Of a stretch of DNA of 15,147 bases, positions 14,299 to 15,147 are shown piece by piece. The stretch spans positions 66,081-81,227 of the forward strand of contig DHYU01000071.1 of the NCBI GenBank assembly GCA_002415485.1. Direction: 5' to 3'. The notes beneath the pieces were generated by a model. That model was not told the origin of the DNA. It saw nothing but the letters and a program-made list of their open reading frames with translations, and made no database searches. Position 1 is the first letter of the stretch. Every line of letters begins with the position of its first letter. This DNA comes from Proteobacteria bacterium UBA5122. Lineage in GTDB: Bacteria; Pseudomonadota; Gammaproteobacteria; Tenderiales; Tenderiaceae. Position numbers and translations under genes: made by a program.

Positions 14299-14344
14299 GC
14301 TGTCACTTCCATCACTACGTGCAGCCTCTGCTGCGGTAAAACGT

Positions 14345-14377
14345 AAAAAGGGGAAAACCTGTTAAGGTTCCCCCCTT
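14345..14377 (-). terminator. Intrinsic terminator of the atp operon
   Basis: Minus-strand hairpin: GGGGGGAACCT pairs with AGGTTTTCCCC (two G-U pairs) around a TAAC loop, extended by two A-T pairs and followed by a T run (14349-14345). It begins about 40 nt after the atpC stop. On the plus strand no T run follows, so it acts on atpC transcripts. Confidence 0.85.
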
Positions 14378-14416
14378 CTCCTAGCATAAGTCTAATGACA
14401 TGAGGTTAACGTTGTA

Positions 14417-14842
14417 TTAACGTCCTGTCATCTTACGCAGTTTTTGAATCGTCTGGAGCTGTGCGAGTGCTTCGGCAAGTTCACGCTCCGCCACGGCGAA
14501 GTCGATCTCACCGTTGCGATCACGCAACATCTGCTCTGCGCGTTCCTTGGCCTGGAGGGCCTGGGCTTCGTCCAGATCCTTGGCGCGGATTGCAGTGTCA
14601 GCCAACACTGTGATGCAGTGCGGCTGAACTTCGAGCATGCCACCAGAGACATAAATGTGCTCGTGGCTGCCATCTGGACGATCGACACGGATCTCACCTG
14701 GCTTCAGCTTGGTCATCAGGGGGCTGTGGCGAGGCAGGAGCCCCAACTCGCCCATCACACCTGAAGCATGAACCATGGTCGCAGTACCAGAGAATATCTC
14801 TGTTTCTGCGCTCACGATGTCGACATGTACAGTCATAGCCAT
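14417..14842 (-). CDS. atpC: ATP synthase F1 subunit epsilon
   Basis: The protein has 141 residues, the normal size. The epsilon subunit sits in the F1 central stalk, couples rotation and inhibits ATP hydrolysis. Seen: an N-terminal beta-sandwich with the family signature VHASGVMGELGLLPRHSPLMT (24-44) and GGMLEVQP (67-74), then the C-terminal two-helix hairpin (about 88-137). ATG 14842 lies 5 nt after AGGAGG; a second ATG two codons in is possible. It is 20 bp from the atpD stop, at the end of the atp operon, and is followed by a strong terminator. Confidence 0.98.
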   Translation of the reverse strand: MAMTVHVDIVSAETEIFSGTATMVHASGVMGELGLLPRHSPLMTKLKPGEIRVDRPDGSHEHIYVSGGMLEVQPHCITVLADTAIRAKDLDEAQALQAKERAEQMLRDRNGEIDFAVAERELAEALAQLQTIQKLRKMTGR

Positions 14843-14862
14843 ATCTCCCTCCTATGCAGAGA

Positions 14863-15147
14863 TTACTTCTTCTCTGCCATCTTCTTGGCTTTTTCTACGG
14901 CCTCGTCGATGCTGCCGACCATGTAGAACGCCTGCTCAGGCATATGGTCGTATTCACCGTTGACGATACCCTGGAAGCCACGGATGGTTTCCTTCAGGGA
15001 GACGTACTTGCCTGGAGAACCAGTAAATACTTCTGCAACGAAGAAAGGCTGTGACAGGAAGCGCTGGATCTTACGGGCACGCTGTACAACCTGCTTGTCA
15101 GTTTCTGACAGCTCGTCCATACCCAGGATCGCGATGATGTCCTTCAG
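14863..15147 (-). CDS. atpD: ATP synthase F1 subunit beta (C-terminal 94 residues, 5' part outside window)
   Basis: The open frame enters at the right edge with LKDIIAILGMDELSETDK and ends at 14863. These are the last 94 residues of the catalytic beta subunit, including ARKIQRFLSQPFFVAEVFTG and the helical C-terminal domain, which carries the DELSE (DELSEED-like) motif. The catalytic P-loop lies outside the window. It is followed by atpC in the standard atp operon order. Confidence 0.98.
   Translation of the reverse strand: MKDIIAILGMDELSETDKQVVQRARKIQRFLSQPFFVAEVFTGSPGKYVSLKETIRGFQGIVNGEYDHMPEQAFYMVGSIDEAVEKAKKMAEKK

Noticed and set aside
1..15147. CRISPR array, insertion sequence or rRNA gene
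   Set aside because: No regularly spaced repeats, no transposase frame and no rRNA signature were seen on either strand.

Overview
The window looks like a gammaproteobacterial chromosome segment of about 50% GC. The order atpD-atpC-glmU-glmS is typical of Gammaproteobacteria, and the Rep helicase and tRNA-Arg(CCG) also match that group best. No genus can be named from sequence alone. Every gene I accept is on the minus strand, so transcription runs from high to low coordinates.

Right part (about 8750-15147): the end of the ATP synthase operon (atpD 3' end, atpC), a clear intrinsic terminator, then glmU and glmS, which make UDP-GlcNAc. Directly downstream are two pseudaminic-acid genes, a CMP-pseudaminate synthetase (pseF) and an aminosugar N-acetyltransferase (pseH), then a phytanoyl-CoA-dioxygenase-like Fe(II)/2-oxoglutarate enzyme that overlaps pseH. 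UDP-GlcNAc is the starting material of pseudaminic acid, so the layout joins precursor supply to two steps of the sugar pathway. The other pse genes (B, C, G, I) are not in the window.

Middle part (about 5787-8750): a small four-cysteine protein with its own good promoter and a structured leader, a strong inverted repeat, and rep.

Left part (1-5786): the edge of an apparent integrative element. A tRNA-Arg(CCG) pseudogene sits under what looks like the original stable-RNA promoter. An intact tRNA-Arg(CCG) copy lies exactly 152 bp further on, followed by a tyrosine integrase reading away from the tRNA. Next comes a Type I restriction-modification-like operon: an 89-residue leader protein, a 592-residue fusion of a degenerate methyltransferase with a single HsdS-type target-recognition domain, and a full HsdM with intact catalytic motifs that runs off the left edge. 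A restriction subunit, if present, must lie outside the window. The most unusual item is this operon: a catalytically dead M-like domain carrying the specificity domain, paired with an active HsdM and led by a small protein of unknown function whose promoter adjoins an inverted repeat.
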